Assembly (NCBI RefSeq): GCF_036127095.1
Contig: NZ_CP108006.1
Span: 4,889,501 to 4,953,500, forward strand
Source of the DNA: Streptomyces sp. NBC_00335
GTDB lineage: Bacteria > Actinomycetota > Actinomycetes > Streptomycetales > Streptomycetaceae
Length of the DNA: 64,000 bases
Reading direction: 5' to 3'
Part shown: piece by piece, positions 9,546 through 18,902 of the stretch
Position numbering within the stretch: position 1 is the stretch's first letter
Layout of the letters: every line of letters begins with the position of its first letter
Translations under genes and position numbers: made by a program
Notes under the pieces: model-generated
What the model saw: only the letters and a program-made list of their open reading frames with translations
Told to the model about the DNA's origin: nothing
Database searches by the model: none

Positions 9546-10430
9546 TCACTTTTCCTTGCCCGCGAAGTCCTCGATGATCTGCGCGATGAACTGCCTCGTC
9601 TGCTCCACATTGTGGGCCTGTGCGCGCAGATGTTCGTACATCACGCTGTATTTCTGGACGTCGTTGGCCTTCTCCAGGTAAAGGTCGCTCGTCACGCCTT
9701 CGATGTAGACCACCGTCGAGTCCGAGGCGTCCGGGAATTCCAAAATGGCGTACTGGCCGTTGACGCCCGGGTGGGCTCCCACCGAGAAGGGCATCACCTG
9801 GACCGTCACGTGCGGCTTCTCCGACTGCTCTATCAGGAACTCCAGCTGCCTGATCATGAGCTGCGCATCGCCCACGTACCGCCGCAGGGCGGCCTCGTCG
9901 ATGACCGCCCACAGGCGCAGCGGTCCGATCTCGGGATTGCTGTTCTCGGTCTCGTGCAGCCGCTTCTGGCGGTGCATCCGGACCTGGACGCGCTTCTCCA
10001 CGTCGACGGGAGCCGTCTCCGGCCATGCGCCGCGGACGAGCGACTGGGCGTACTCCGGGGTCTGGAGCAGGCCCGGGATCACCAGGGGTTCGTAGGTGCG
10101 CAGGCTGGCGGCGTCCGTCTCCAGGCCGATGTAGACGCTGTACGGGATGTCGCCGAAGGCGTGCCACCAGCCCTGCTGGCGGGAATCCTTGGCCATCTGC
10201 ATGAGGGAGTCGACGAGCCGCCTGTCCTCGACCTCGTAGACGTCGCACAGATCGCGGACGTCGCGCTGGCTGATGGAACGGCGGCCGTTCTCCAGCCGGC
10301 TGATCTTCGACTGGGAGACGAGCAGGCGTTCCGCGACCTGCTCGGCCGTCATGCCCTTGTCCTCGCGCAGTTTGCGCAACTCCATGCCCAGTCGGCGGCG
10401 TCGGACGGTGGGATTGACATTGGACGCCAC
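9546..10430 (-). CDS. XRE-type helix-turn-helix regulator with Scr1/DUF5753 domain
   Basis: About 294 residues from the GTG at 10430, preceded by GGAGGT; an upstream ATG at 10508 adds 26 low-complexity residues. The HTH lies at the N-terminus (MTAEQVAERLLVSQSKISRL). The rest is the DUF5753 (Scr1 antitoxin-like) domain with its signature PGLLQTPEYA and a C-terminal YIEG...LYLE segment. It pairs with the DUF397 gene next door. From family knowledge the pair acts in antibiotic production or sporulation control or as a toxin/antitoxin-like unit; the target here is unknown. Confidence 0.9.
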   Translation of the reverse strand: MASNVNPTVRRRRLGMELRKLREDKGMTAEQVAERLLVSQSKISRLENGRRSISQRDVRDLCDVYEVEDRRLVDSLMQMAKDSRQQGWWHAFGDIPYSVYIGLETDAASLRTYEPLVIPGLLQTPEYAQSLVRGAWPETAPVDVEKRVQVRMHRQKRLHETENSNPEIGPLRLWAVIDEAALRRYVGDAQLMIRQLEFLIEQSEKPHVTVQVMPFSVGAHPGVNGQYAILEFPDASDSTVVYIEGVTSDLYLEKANDVQKYSVMYEHLRAQAHNVEQTRQFIAQIIEDFAGKEK

Positions 10431-10676
10431 GTGAACGGCACCTCCGCCTTCTTCTGTTGCTGTCTCTTTGCTGTCTCTCTGCGTGTCTGCTGGTGAGCAG
10501 ACTGCCACCGAAGCACGTGATCTCGCTGGGGAACGGGCGGGAAAAGCAAACGCGCGGGCCGACGGAGCCGGCGTACCGGCCCCGTCGCCCCGCGCGTCGG
10601 CGGTTGCGATTACTGCTGCCCTGCTTGCCCTGCCTGCCTTGCTTGCCTTGCTCGCCCTACGTGTCCTGCCGGTGGA

Positions 10677-11411
10677 TCAGTGCGCGGCCACGCGGGCCAT
10701 CGCACCGGTCCGGCGCGGCTGCAGCGCAGCGGCTGCGGCCGTTGCCCGGGCGGGCTGGGCCGGTGCCCGGTCGCGGCGCGGCTGTGCGGCCACGCCGTTC
10801 TGGACGTCCATGACGGCGTGAGCCACCAGTCCGCCCATCGGGTCGTGCCGGATCAGGTCCCGCAGTCGGGACCTGGACGACCGCCCCTCGTTGCCGGGGT
10901 ACAGGTGCTTGCCGAGTCCGACCGCGTGGGCCAGTGCGGCAAGCGCCGCGGTCCGCGGGTCCGGCGGCACGCCGGTGCGGATCGCACTGTCCAGCCGGCC
11001 ACGGATCTCCCGGCTGATCGCTGTGTCGGTCGCTTGGTAGCGAGTCGTCGGCAGCACCCCGCACATCTGGCCCGCGACGGCATGAACCATGCCGCAACGC
11101 TCCAGGTGAGCGAGGTAAATCTGACGGAGCCCCAGTCGGGGTCCGCCGATCCAGTGGACCGCCCGAACCGGGCTGCCGCGCCTGCGCAGCAGTTCCAGTG
11201 CGGAGTCCAGAGTCGGATCTCCTGTCGGCCGTGGCATCACCACGGCGATACGATCCCCATCAGGGGCTATCCGTCCTGCCAGAGCCAGCTCCACTAGCTG
11301 TGCCCCGGCCAGGCCGAGGTCGAGCGACTGCGGCTGCGCCGTGGTACCCGTGGCCGGGTCCAAGGCGAGCAGCAAAAGCTCCTCCGGAATCGTTCTGCGG
11401 CTCTTGCCCAT
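10677..11411 (-). CDS. GPP34 family phosphoprotein
   Basis: 244 residues with GGGAGG 5 bp before the ATG at 11411. The N-terminal IPEELLLLALDPATG and the next ~190 residues match the GPP34 (Golgi phosphoprotein 3-like) fold that is expanded in Streptomyces. The last ~40 residues are Ala/Arg/Pro-rich and variable. The eukaryotic homologue binds phosphoinositides; the bacterial role is unclear. Transcribed toward the Scr1/DUF397 pair. Confidence 0.85.
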   Translation of the reverse strand: MGKSRRTIPEELLLLALDPATGTTAQPQSLDLGLAGAQLVELALAGRIAPDGDRIAVVMPRPTGDPTLDSALELLRRRGSPVRAVHWIGGPRLGLRQIYLAHLERCGMVHAVAGQMCGVLPTTRYQATDTAISREIRGRLDSAIRTGVPPDPRTAALAALAHAVGLGKHLYPGNEGRSSRSRLRDLIRHDPMGGLVAHAVMDVQNGVAAQPRRDRAPAQPARATAAAAALQPRRTGAMARVAAH

Positions 11412-11598
11412 CCATGCCTCCCCGCGTGGATGAGTGACAGGGTGACGCCTCTCACATTCATCTGTCGAGAGCGCCTGGCCGCTTTGTGGGGGAACCGTCA
11501 GCTATGTCGTTCTCGTCTAGCACGGGGGCGATGCCCCCTAGACGGGACACTGTTAGACATTCGGACAGCCGGACGTGAAGGCGATCGAGGAGGAACTG

Positions 11599-14500
11599 GT
11601 GGCGGGCGAGTCCCCCGACAAGTCGGTTGATGAAGGAACGTCGGGGACGGCGGAGTCGTCCGAGGGGCGTGACCCGAGGGCGTCGCTGCTGCGCCCGAGG
11701 GACTCGCAGGACGGGTCCGCGGAGCGCGATCCGCTGCGCGACGCGGTGGCCGCGTGGGTGGCCACGGCGGAGACCTCGCCCTCCGGGGACGAGCCGTCCG
11801 ACGAGCCGGCCGCGCCGGGCGCGGAGACCGAGGTGTTCAAGGCCCTGCCCGCGGACGCGGCTGCCGCCGAGGCGGGTTCGGCTCCGGATTCCGCTCCGGG
11901 TTCCGAGGGCGGCGAGTCCGCTGCCCCCGGCTCGGTCGAGAGCGAGCGCACGGCGGTGTTCCGCACCGTGACGCCCCCGGCCGAAGATTCCGCTTCTGGC
12001 CGTGCGGGTGCCTCGGGTGCCTCGGGCGGTCGGGCCGCAGCGGTTTCCGCCGAGAGCGGGAGCGCTGCCGGGTCCCGTGCCGCGACACCCCCGGCAGCCG
12101 CCGACCGGCCCGCACCTTCCGGTTCCGCTTCCGACCCTTCTTCCCGTTCCGCTTCCCGTTCTGCTTCCGGGTCCGACTCCTCGGCCGCTCCCGCCGGTTC
12201 CGCTTCGGCCGAGCCCAAGGCCGCTGCCGGGCAGGCCGAGAGCGACCGTACGGCCTCGTTCCGTACGGTGACGCCTCCGGCCGGTACGGGCCTGCCCGCG
12301 GATTCCGCTTCTGGCGCCGACCGGCCGCGGGGCACCTCGGGCGAGCCCGCGGCGGGCTCCGACTCGCTGGACAGCGAGCGCACCGCGGTGTTCCGCACGG
12401 TCACGCCGCCACCGGCCACCACGGGCCGCTCGACGGGTTCCGCTTCTGGCGCCGACCGGCCGCGGGGCACCTCGGGCGAGCCCGCGGCGGGCTCCGACTC
12501 GCTGGACAGCGAGCGCACCGCGGTGTTCCGCACGGTCACGCCGCCACCGGCCACCACGGGCCGCCCGACGGGTTCCGCTTCGACCCCGGCCGACAGCGAC
12601 CGCACGGCCGCGTTCCGCACGACGAACGCCCCGACTCCGGACGCTCCGGCCCCGGGCCAGGCCCCGGCGGCCGATTTCGCGGGCACCCGGGCCCCTTCGG
12701 GCACTCCGGCGGCCCCGGGCACTCCGGCGGCGCCGGGTAGCTCGGCCTCTTCGGGTAACCCGGCCTCCTCGGATGCTCCGGCCCCGGGCCAGGCCCCGGC
12801 GGCCGATTTCGCGGGCACCCGGGCCTCTTCGGGCGCCCCGGCGGCCCCGGGCACTCCGGCGGCGCCGGGTAACCCGGCCTCTTCGGGCAACCCGACCTCC
12901 TCGGATGCTCCGGCGGCTCCGGGCACTCCGACCTCCTCGGGTATCCCGACCTCCTCGGGCGCCTCGGCGGCTCCGGGCACTTCGGCGACCTCGGGCAACC
13001 CGGCCTCTTCGGGAACTTCGGCCTCTCCGGGCCTCCGGGGCTCCGCGACCCCGGCCACTTCGGCGGCGCCGGGCAACCAGGTGTCCCCGGACAACCCGGC
13101 CTCTACGGGAACTTCGGCCTCTCCGGCGGCCCCGGCCTCTCAGGGCCCCCGGGGCTCCGCGAGCGACCCGGCCTCTCCGGCGGCCTCGGCTGCTCCGGGT
13201 GCCGCAGGCACCCCGGTGGCTCCGGCCCCCAGGGCCTCTGAGACCACCCCGGGCAACCAGACGACCTCGGGCAGCCAGGTGCCGCTCGGTACCCCGGCCT
13301 CCCCGGGAGCCTCGACCACCCCGGTCGCTCCGGCCCCCAGGGCCTCTGAGAGCGCCCCGGGCGACCAGGCGACCCCCGGTGGCCAGGTGCCCCCGGGCAC
13401 TCCCGCTGCTCCCGGCGCCCCGGCGGCCCCGGCAAGTCGGGCCTCCTCGGGTACCGCGGGCAACCAGACATCCCCGGGCAGCCAGAGGCCCCCGCGCGCC
13501 CCGGGCACCCCGGCCGCTTCGGGCACCCCGGCCGCTTCGGGCACCCCAGCCGCTTCGGGCACCCCGGCGGCCCCGGGCACCCGGGCCCCCTCGGGCACCC
13601 CGGGCAACCAGTCGGCCTCGGGCGGCCAGGCCCCCTCGGGGATCCCGGGCAACCAGTCGGCCCCGGGCAACCAGGCGGCCTCGGGCCGCCAGACGTCCCC
13701 CGGTAGCCAGACGCCCCCGCGTTCCCCGGCCGGCTCCGGTGACCCGCGTACGCCCGGTGGCTCGCGCCCCGGCGAGCCCGTCGACAGTGAGCGGACCGCT
13801 GTGTTCCGGGCGGTCAAGCCCGGCTCCGGCGGCGGGTCCGCTCCGGGCGGGCAGGCGGAGGACAGTGAGCGGACGGCCGTGTTCCGGGCGGTCAAGCCCC
13901 CGGCTCCGGCCGCCCCGGTCGACGGTGAGCCCGTCGACAGCGAGCGGACGGCCGTGTTCCGGGCCATCAAGCCCGGCACCGCCGACCCGGGCGCGGCCAC
14001 CCCCGGCGCGGCCCGGCCGGGCACCGGCGGCGCCCAGCCCGTGCCCCCGCGTGCCGCCGGCGGGGAGCGGGCGAGCACCTTCGTACCGCTGCGGGGCGAC
14101 GACGTACCCGCGCGGCCCACCCCGGGCGCGCCCCCCGCCCCCGGTGCTCCGAGGGCCGCGGCCGGCCAGGCGCAGGCTCCGGCTCCGGCTCCGGCTCCGG
14201 GGCAGGCACCGGGGCGGACCCCGGTACCCGCCGGGGTGCGCACCCCGGTGACGCACGAGTCCGCGGAGCGGACCACGCAGCAGCCGCTGCCGCCCAAGCC
14301 GCCGCTCGACATGCTGGCGGACCTCACCAACAACCCGCCCCCGCCGCCGAGCGCGGCCCGCACCGCCGTGCGCCGGTTCAAGATCTACGCGCCGATCCTC
14401 GTGCTCCTCGCGGTGATCCTCGCCGTCGTCCAGCTCGTGCGCCCGCTGCCCACGCCGACGCTGAAGGTGACCGCGAAGACCTCGTACAGCTTCGCGGGCG

Positions 14501-15570
14501 GCGCCCCGAACCTGCCGTGGCCGAAGGAGGGCCAGGCCTACATGGCCGCGGCCGGACTCGGCCCCGTCGGCAGCTTCGGCGAGCAGAAGCCCGTGGCGAT
14601 CGGCAGTGTCGCCAAGGCCATGACCGCCTACGTCATCCTCAAGGACTTCCCCATGAAGAAGGGGGAGAAGGGCCAGATGATCCCCGTCGACAGGACGGCG
14701 GTCGAGGACGGCAAGAAGGAGACCGACGGCGAGTCCACGGTCAACAACCTGAAGGAGGGCGACAAGATCTCCCAGGAGGACGCCCTCAACGCGATCATGA
14801 TCCCGTCCGCCAACAACGTCGCGCGCCTGCTCGCGCGCTGGGACGGCGGGCAGGAGGCGTTCGTCAAGAAGATGAACGACACCGCCAAGGAACTCGGCAT
14901 GACCAACACCACGTACACGGACCCCTCGGGTCTGGACGCGACCACGGTCAGCACCGCCGAGGACCAGGTCAAGCTCGGCCTCAAGATCGTCGAGATGCCG
15001 GAGCTGATCGCGATCACGATGAAGCCGTACTGGATCGACCCCACGGGCAAGAAGTGGCGGAACTACAACGACCTGGTTCCGTTCAACGGCTCGCTCGGCA
15101 TCAAGACCGGCTCCACCACGAAGGCCGGCGGCAACCTGCTCTTCGCCGCCCAGAAGCAGGTCGGCAAGACCAACCAGCTGATCGTCGGAGCGGTCCTCGG
15201 CCAGCACGGCGTGCCGATCCTCGGCACCGCGATCGGGGCGAGCAAGGACATCATGATCGCCACGCAGAAGATGCTCAAGGCCGCGCCCGTCGTCAAGAAG
15301 GGTGAGGTCGTCGGCTACGTGGACGACGGACTCGGCACTCAGGTCCCGGTCGTGGCCACCGCCGACGTGGAAGCGGTCGGCTGGCCGACCCTCACCGTCT
15401 CCATCAAGCTGGTGGACGGCGCCGGCAAGCTCCCGCAGACCGCCAAGGCGGGCTCGGAGATCGGGATGCTGACCATCGGCGAGGGCGCCAGCCAGGTGAA
15501 GGTGCCGGTGGCGCTGCAGAGCGACCTCACCGCACCCGGCATCGGCAAGAAGCTGACGCGCGTCGGCTGA
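11599..15570 (+). CDS. D-alanyl-D-alanine carboxypeptidase with a giant disordered cytoplasmic N-terminus
   Basis: About 1323 residues from the GTG at 11599, which has AGGAGG 5 bp upstream; an upstream in-frame GTG at 11575 is less likely. Residues ~1-920 are Ala/Pro/Ser/Gly/Thr low complexity. One TM helix follows (FKIYAPILVLLAVILAVVQL, near residue 930), then an extracellular penicillin-binding S11 domain with SVAK (Ser ~1003), SAN (~1070) and KTGS (~1169). The enzyme trims the pentapeptide of nascent peptidoglycan. The N-terminal tail carries eight copies of a (S/D)SERTAVFR(T/A)V-like motif, including a perfect 135-bp tandem duplication. The family normally has a ~400-residue enzyme, so the tail is an unusual addition, plausibly a phosphorylation or scaffold region. 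Confidence 0.93.
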   Translation: MAGESPDKSVDEGTSGTAESSEGRDPRASLLRPRDSQDGSAERDPLRDAVAAWVATAETSPSGDEPSDEPAAPGAETEVFKALPADAAAAEAGSAPDSAPGSEGGESAAPGSVESERTAVFRTVTPPAEDSASGRAGASGASGGRAAAVSAESGSAAGSRAATPPAAADRPAPSGSASDPSSRSASRSASGSDSSAAPAGSASAEPKAAAGQAESDRTASFRTVTPPAGTGLPADSASGADRPRGTSGEPAAGSDSLDSERTAVFRTVTPPPATTGRSTGSASGADRPRGTSGEPAAGSDSLDSERTAVFRTVTPPPATTGRPTGSASTPADSDRTAAFRTTNAPTPDAPAPGQAPAADFAGTRAPSGTPAAPGTPAAPGSSASSGNPASSDAPAPGQAPAADFAGTRASSGAPAAPGTPAAPGNPASSGNPTSSDAPAAPGTPTSSGIPTSSGASAAPGTSATSGNPASSGTSASPGLRGSATPATSAAPGNQVSPDNPASTGTSASPAAPASQGPRGSASDPASPAASAAPGAAGTPVAPAPRASETTPGNQTTSGSQVPLGTPASPGASTTPVAPAPRASESAPGDQATPGGQVPPGTPAAPGAPAAPASRASSGTAGNQTSPGSQRPPRAPGTPAASGTPAASGTPAASGTPAAPGTRAPSGTPGNQSASGGQAPSGIPGNQSAPGNQAASGRQTSPGSQTPPRSPAGSGDPRTPGGSRPGEPVDSERTAVFRAVKPGSGGGSAPGGQAEDSERTAVFRAVKPPAPAAPVDGEPVDSERTAVFRAIKPGTADPGAATPGAARPGTGGAQPVPPRAAGGERASTFVPLRGDDVPARPTPGAPPAPGAPRAAAGQAQAPAPAPAPGQAPGRTPVPAGVRTPVTHESAERTTQQPLPPKPPLDMLADLTNNPPPPPSAARTAVRRFKIYAPILVLLAVILAVVQLVRPLPTPTLKVTAKTSYSFAGGAPNLPWPKEGQAYMAAAGLGPVGSFGEQKPVAIGSVAKAMTAYVILKDFPMKKGEKGQMIPVDRTAVEDGKKETDGESTVNNLKEGDKISQEDALNAIMIPSANNVARLLARWDGGQEAFVKKMNDTAKELGMTNTTYTDPSGLDATTVSTAEDQVKLGLKIVEMPELIAITMKPYWIDPTGKKWRNYNDLVPFNGSLGIKTGSTTKAGGNLLFAAQKQVGKTNQLIVGAVLGQHGVPILGTAIGASKDIMIATQKMLKAAPVVKKGEVVGYVDDGLGTQVPVVATADVEAVGWPTLTVSIKLVDGAGKLPQTAKAGSEIGMLTIGEGASQVKVPVALQSDLTAPGIGKKLTRVG
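12303..12572 (+). repeat. 135-bp tandem duplication inside the carboxypeptidase tail
   Basis: Two adjacent near-identical 135-bp units (12303-12437 and 12438-12572) encode 45 residues each, each ending in the SERTAVFRTVTPP motif. A further partial match begins at 12573. The unit length keeps the frame. Confidence 0.9.
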
Positions 15571-15750
15571 CGCGCGCCGGCGGAGACGCAGGCGGGGATG
15601 TCGGCGCAGACGCCCGACGGAGACGCCCGGCGGAGGCGTCGGCCATGAGCGCGGAGCCGGTCCGGCGCCCCGGGGCAACCCGGAGGCGCCGGACCGCGTC
15701 TACGAACCGAGGGACGCACCCGAGGTGACCGGAGTGGGGAGTACGTCGGC

Positions 15751-17661
15751 GTGACCACCGCTGAGCGGCAGGAGCAGGGGCAGGGCGGCCGGGTCCCGGT
15801 CCGGGACGGGGCTCCGACCCGAGCCCCCGGAGCCCCCGGAACCCCCGCAGCGCCGAGCCCGCAGGCCGGCCCCGGGCCGGTCCGCCGCGCCCTCGACGGC
15901 GCCCGCCGCCACCCCGTGGCCGTGGCCACCGCGCTGGCCGGGCTGCTGCACGTGATCTGGTTCTTCGCCGTCGCCAACAGCGGCGGCGACCTCGCCGCGC
16001 AGGACGCCTGGGCCGAGTTCGTGGGCCGCCATCCCGACTCGGCGTACAACCTCGCCTGGTACGGCGGCATGCACCCGGTCTCGTACAGCGTGGTCTCGCC
16101 CTATGTGATGCACGTGCTCGGCGTCCGCACCACGATGATGATCGCCGGTACGGTCTCGGCCGGGCTGCTCGCGATGATCCTGACCCGCTGCCGCGGCGCC
16201 GTCCGCGAGCCCCTGTGGCCGGCCCTGGCCGGGGTGTACGGGCTGCTGTGCAACGCCGTGTCGGGCCGCGTCACCTTCGGTCTCGGCGCGATGTTCGCCC
16301 TCGGGGCCGTCGCCGCCGTCTTCTGCTGGCCCCGCAAATGGGCCGAGCGGCGCTGGGCGAAGGCTGCCGTGGCGGCCCCGCTCGCGGCGATCGCCACCGC
16401 CTCCAGCCCGGTCGCCGGACTGTTCCTCGGGGTGATCGCGGCCGCGCTGTTCCTCAACGGCCGGCGCCCGGGCGCGTACGCGCTGGGCCTGGCCCCGGCG
16501 GCGGTGGTCGGGCTGTCCTCCTGGCTGTTCCCCTTCTCGGGGACGCAGCCGATGAAGCTGATCTCGGCGGCGCTGCCCTTCGCCTGCGCGCTGGCCGCGC
16601 TGTTCCTCGTACCGAAGAGCTGGAAATCGGTCCGGACCGCGTCCGCGATCTACGCCCTCGGGGTGGCGCTGACCTGGGCCATCGACTCCCAGGTCGGCTC
16701 GAACGTGACCCGGCTGGCGATGCTGTTCGGCGCGGTGGTGCTGCTCGCGGCCCTCCCGTACGAGGCCCCGCGCACGCGCCGCTGGTACGGGCTGCTGCTC
16801 GCGCTGACCGGGGTGACCGCCTGGATCACCGTCAACAGCGTCACCGACATCGTCCGCACCACCCCGCTCGCCTCCTGGAGCCGGGAGCTGGCACCGCTGG
16901 TGGACCAGCTCCAGAAGGCGGGCGCCGACCGGGGCCGCGTCGAGGTGGTCCCGGCCAGCAGCCACCGCGAGTCCTCCGCCTTCCCCGCGTACGTGAACCT
17001 CGCGCGCGGCTGGAACCGGCAGGCCGACCTGGAGCGCAACCCGGTCTTCTACGACGACACCCTGACGCCCGACAGCTACCGCGAGTGGCTGGAGCGCTGG
17101 GCCGTGCACTACGTGGTGCTGCCCGCCGACAAACCCGATGAGGGCGGGCGGGACGAGGCGAAGCTGGTGCGCGAGGGGCTCCCGTACCTCCAGCAGGTGT
17201 GGGGCGACGCGAACTGGCAGCTCTTCAAGGTCACGGACCCGACGAACCTGGTCGCCGGCCCCGCGACGGTGCTGCGGGCCAGTGCCGACCAGCTGGTCAT
17301 CGAGGTGAAGCAGGCCGGCCGGGTGATGGTGCGCATCCCACACTCCCCGTGGCTGGGCCTGGTGGACGGCGCGGGCAAGCCGGTGGAGCCGCCGCAGGAG
17401 ACGGAGGCCTCGAAGGCCGCCGGGAAGGCCGCGCCGAAGGGTTCGGTCGCCGTGCCCAAGGTCTACGCGAACACGGCGGGGTGCCTGTTCAAGGCGCCCT
17501 CGGACGGTACAGGGGACGAATGGACGGAGCTGCTGGCACCGGCGCCGGGGGAGTACCGGATCGCGGCGAAGTACCAGCTCCCGCGGGGCACCCCGTGTCC
17601 GGACGAGCTGCTCTACGAGGTGCTGGGGCCACCGGAGCGCCCGGCTCCGCCGCGTCCTTGA
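15751..17661 (+). CDS. Polytopic membrane protein of unknown function
   Basis: 636 residues, GTG start behind GGGAG. A ~50-residue Pro/Ala/Arg cytoplasmic N-terminus is followed by about ten hydrophobic segments (residues ~55-375), then a ~260-residue soluble C-terminal region that should face outside. The first extracytoplasmic loop (WYGGMHPVSYSVVSPY) and overall layout resemble GT-C type glycosyltransferases or other large actinobacterial envelope proteins, but no catalytic motif is certain. It follows the D,D-carboxypeptidase by 180 bp on the same strand, so a cell-envelope role is a reasonable inference. Confidence 0.75.
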   Translation: MTTAERQEQGQGGRVPVRDGAPTRAPGAPGTPAAPSPQAGPGPVRRALDGARRHPVAVATALAGLLHVIWFFAVANSGGDLAAQDAWAEFVGRHPDSAYNLAWYGGMHPVSYSVVSPYVMHVLGVRTTMMIAGTVSAGLLAMILTRCRGAVREPLWPALAGVYGLLCNAVSGRVTFGLGAMFALGAVAAVFCWPRKWAERRWAKAAVAAPLAAIATASSPVAGLFLGVIAAALFLNGRRPGAYALGLAPAAVVGLSSWLFPFSGTQPMKLISAALPFACALAALFLVPKSWKSVRTASAIYALGVALTWAIDSQVGSNVTRLAMLFGAVVLLAALPYEAPRTRRWYGLLLALTGVTAWITVNSVTDIVRTTPLASWSRELAPLVDQLQKAGADRGRVEVVPASSHRESSAFPAYVNLARGWNRQADLERNPVFYDDTLTPDSYREWLERWAVHYVVLPADKPDEGGRDEAKLVREGLPYLQQVWGDANWQLFKVTDPTNLVAGPATVLRASADQLVIEVKQAGRVMVRIPHSPWLGLVDGAGKPVEPPQETEASKAAGKAAPKGSVAVPKVYANTAGCLFKAPSDGTGDEWTELLAPAPGEYRIAAKYQLPRGTPCPDELLYEVLGPPERPAPPRP

Positions 17662-17766
17662 TCAACCATTCTTTACGTCCGGTCCGGGTGCGTTGAGCCC
17701 TTTATATGCATACGATCCCAGTAGTCCGATTGGGTGCCCCGAGTCTTTTTAGGGAGTGACGACGGG

Positions 17767-17976
17767 ATGAGCAAAGAGCAGAAGCAGGACTTCCAGGCGG
17801 CTGTCGCGAAGGCCGCGGAAGCGGCCGACCTGCCCCGCACCGTGCAGCACGCGCACGGCTTCTCCGGACCGGTCCGGAGCAAGGTCAAGGGTGGAGCGCA
17901 CACGAAGGCGGAACTCAAGCGGGCCGGGACCCCGCAGGGCGACCGCATCGGCGAGCGCAGCAGAGGCCTCAGCTGA
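17767..17976 (+). CDS. Small conserved hypothetical protein
   Basis: 69 residues, highly charged and hydrophilic (MSKEQKQDFQAAVAKAAEAA), with a predicted helix at the N-terminus and a basic, probably disordered C-terminus. AGGGAGTGACGACGGG precedes the ATG at 17767. No recognised domain. Followed by short direct repeats and a terminator. Confidence 0.65.
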   Translation: MSKEQKQDFQAAVAKAAEAADLPRTVQHAHGFSGPVRSKVKGGAHTKAELKRAGTPQGDRIGERSRGLS

Positions 17977-18031
17977 CGGCGGGGCCGAGTCCGAGCCCGA
18001 GCCCGTCCCCTGTCGTGTGATGTCTTGATGC

Positions 18032-18091
18032 GTTGACGTCGTGATGTCGTGATGTCGTGATGCGGCCCTTCCGGCTCCGGCCGGAAGGGCC
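18032..18091 (+). terminator. Short direct repeats followed by a rho-independent hairpin
   Basis: Three tandem copies of TCGTGATG lie at about 18040-18062. The hairpin at 18064-18091 has 12-bp perfect arms (GGCCCTTCCGGC) and a TCCG loop. It ends the small-protein transcript; the rest of the ~265-bp gap before the sortase gene shows nothing else. Confidence 0.7.
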
Positions 18092-18241
18092 TTCGTCGTG
18101 CCTTAACGGGTTCGCCGGGAGGTGTCCGGCCGGCTGTTACGTCACCGACGGACGACCCGGACATGACCCTCGTAACGTCGTGGTCGTCGCCACCGCGGTG
18201 ACGATGCCGCCGCCGACCCGAGGGACCCGAGGGAAACACCC

Positions 18242-18874
18242 ATGCGCGCCACCTTCCGTACCGCCGCCGTCGCGGCGCTCACCACCCTCACCGCGTGCGG
18301 AGCCCTCACGGCGTGCGGTCCCGGCGGCGGGGCCGGCAGCGCTGCCGTGCTGCCGCCGGACCCCAAGGTGGGCAGTACGGCGGCGCCCGCTCCCTCGGGC
18401 GAGGCCGCGCCCGCCCTCCCGGGATCGAAGCCGACCGGGATGAAGATCGACGCGGCGGGCGTGGACGCGAAGAAGATGGTCGGCCTCTCGGTGGACCCGG
18501 CCACGGGCGAGCTCGGCGTGCCGGACGCGGACACCGACGCGGACAACCCGGGCTGGTGGACCCAGGGCGTGACCCCGGGCGAGAAGGGGGCGGCCGTCCT
18601 CGTCGCGCACTTCGACACGAAGTACGGGCCCGCGGTGATGAAGAACGTCAAGAAGATCAAGCTCGGCGACCTGATCGAGGTGCCGCGCGAGGACGGGAAG
18701 ACGGCCAGGTTCACGATCCGCGAGATCGAGGACGTCGCCAAGAAGGACTTCCCGACCGACAAGGTCTACGGGGAAACCAACCGCCCCGAGCTGCGCCTGC
18801 TGACCTGCGGCGGCGAGATCAAGAACGGCCACCGCACGAACAACGTGATCCTCTACGCCGACCTGGTGGCCTGA
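18242..18874 (+). CDS. Class F sortase, lipoprotein-like
   Basis: 210 residues. The N-terminus is a signal peptide with lipobox-like LTAC (residues ~16-28, two candidate Cys). The sortase fold follows, with catalytic His in VLVAHFD, Cys in LLTCGGE and the transition-state Arg in the final NGHRTNNVILYADL. Class F sortases are the housekeeping-like family of actinobacteria; the substrate sorting signal is unknown. No LPxTG substrate gene is visible next to it. The start is the ATG at 18242. Confidence 0.9.
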   Translation: MRATFRTAAVAALTTLTACGALTACGPGGGAGSAAVLPPDPKVGSTAAPAPSGEAAPALPGSKPTGMKIDAAGVDAKKMVGLSVDPATGELGVPDADTDADNPGWWTQGVTPGEKGAAVLVAHFDTKYGPAVMKNVKKIKLGDLIEVPREDGKTARFTIREIEDVAKKDFPTDKVYGETNRPELRLLTCGGEIKNGHRTNNVILYADLVA

Positions 18875-18902
18875 CCGCCCCGGAGATCCGAGGCCGCTCG
18901 TC

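Noticed and set aside
10468..10821. 117-residue rightward ORF with a hydrophobic stretch
   Set aside because: The hydrophobic part comes from simple CTGCTTGCC-type repeats and it overlaps the GPP34 gene end; no ribosome binding site or homology.
11458..15678. 1406-residue leftward ORF opposite the carboxypeptidase
   Set aside because: Arg/Gly repeat composition from the complement of Pro/Ala/Ser codons; the sense strand encodes a TM helix and all S11 catalytic motifs.
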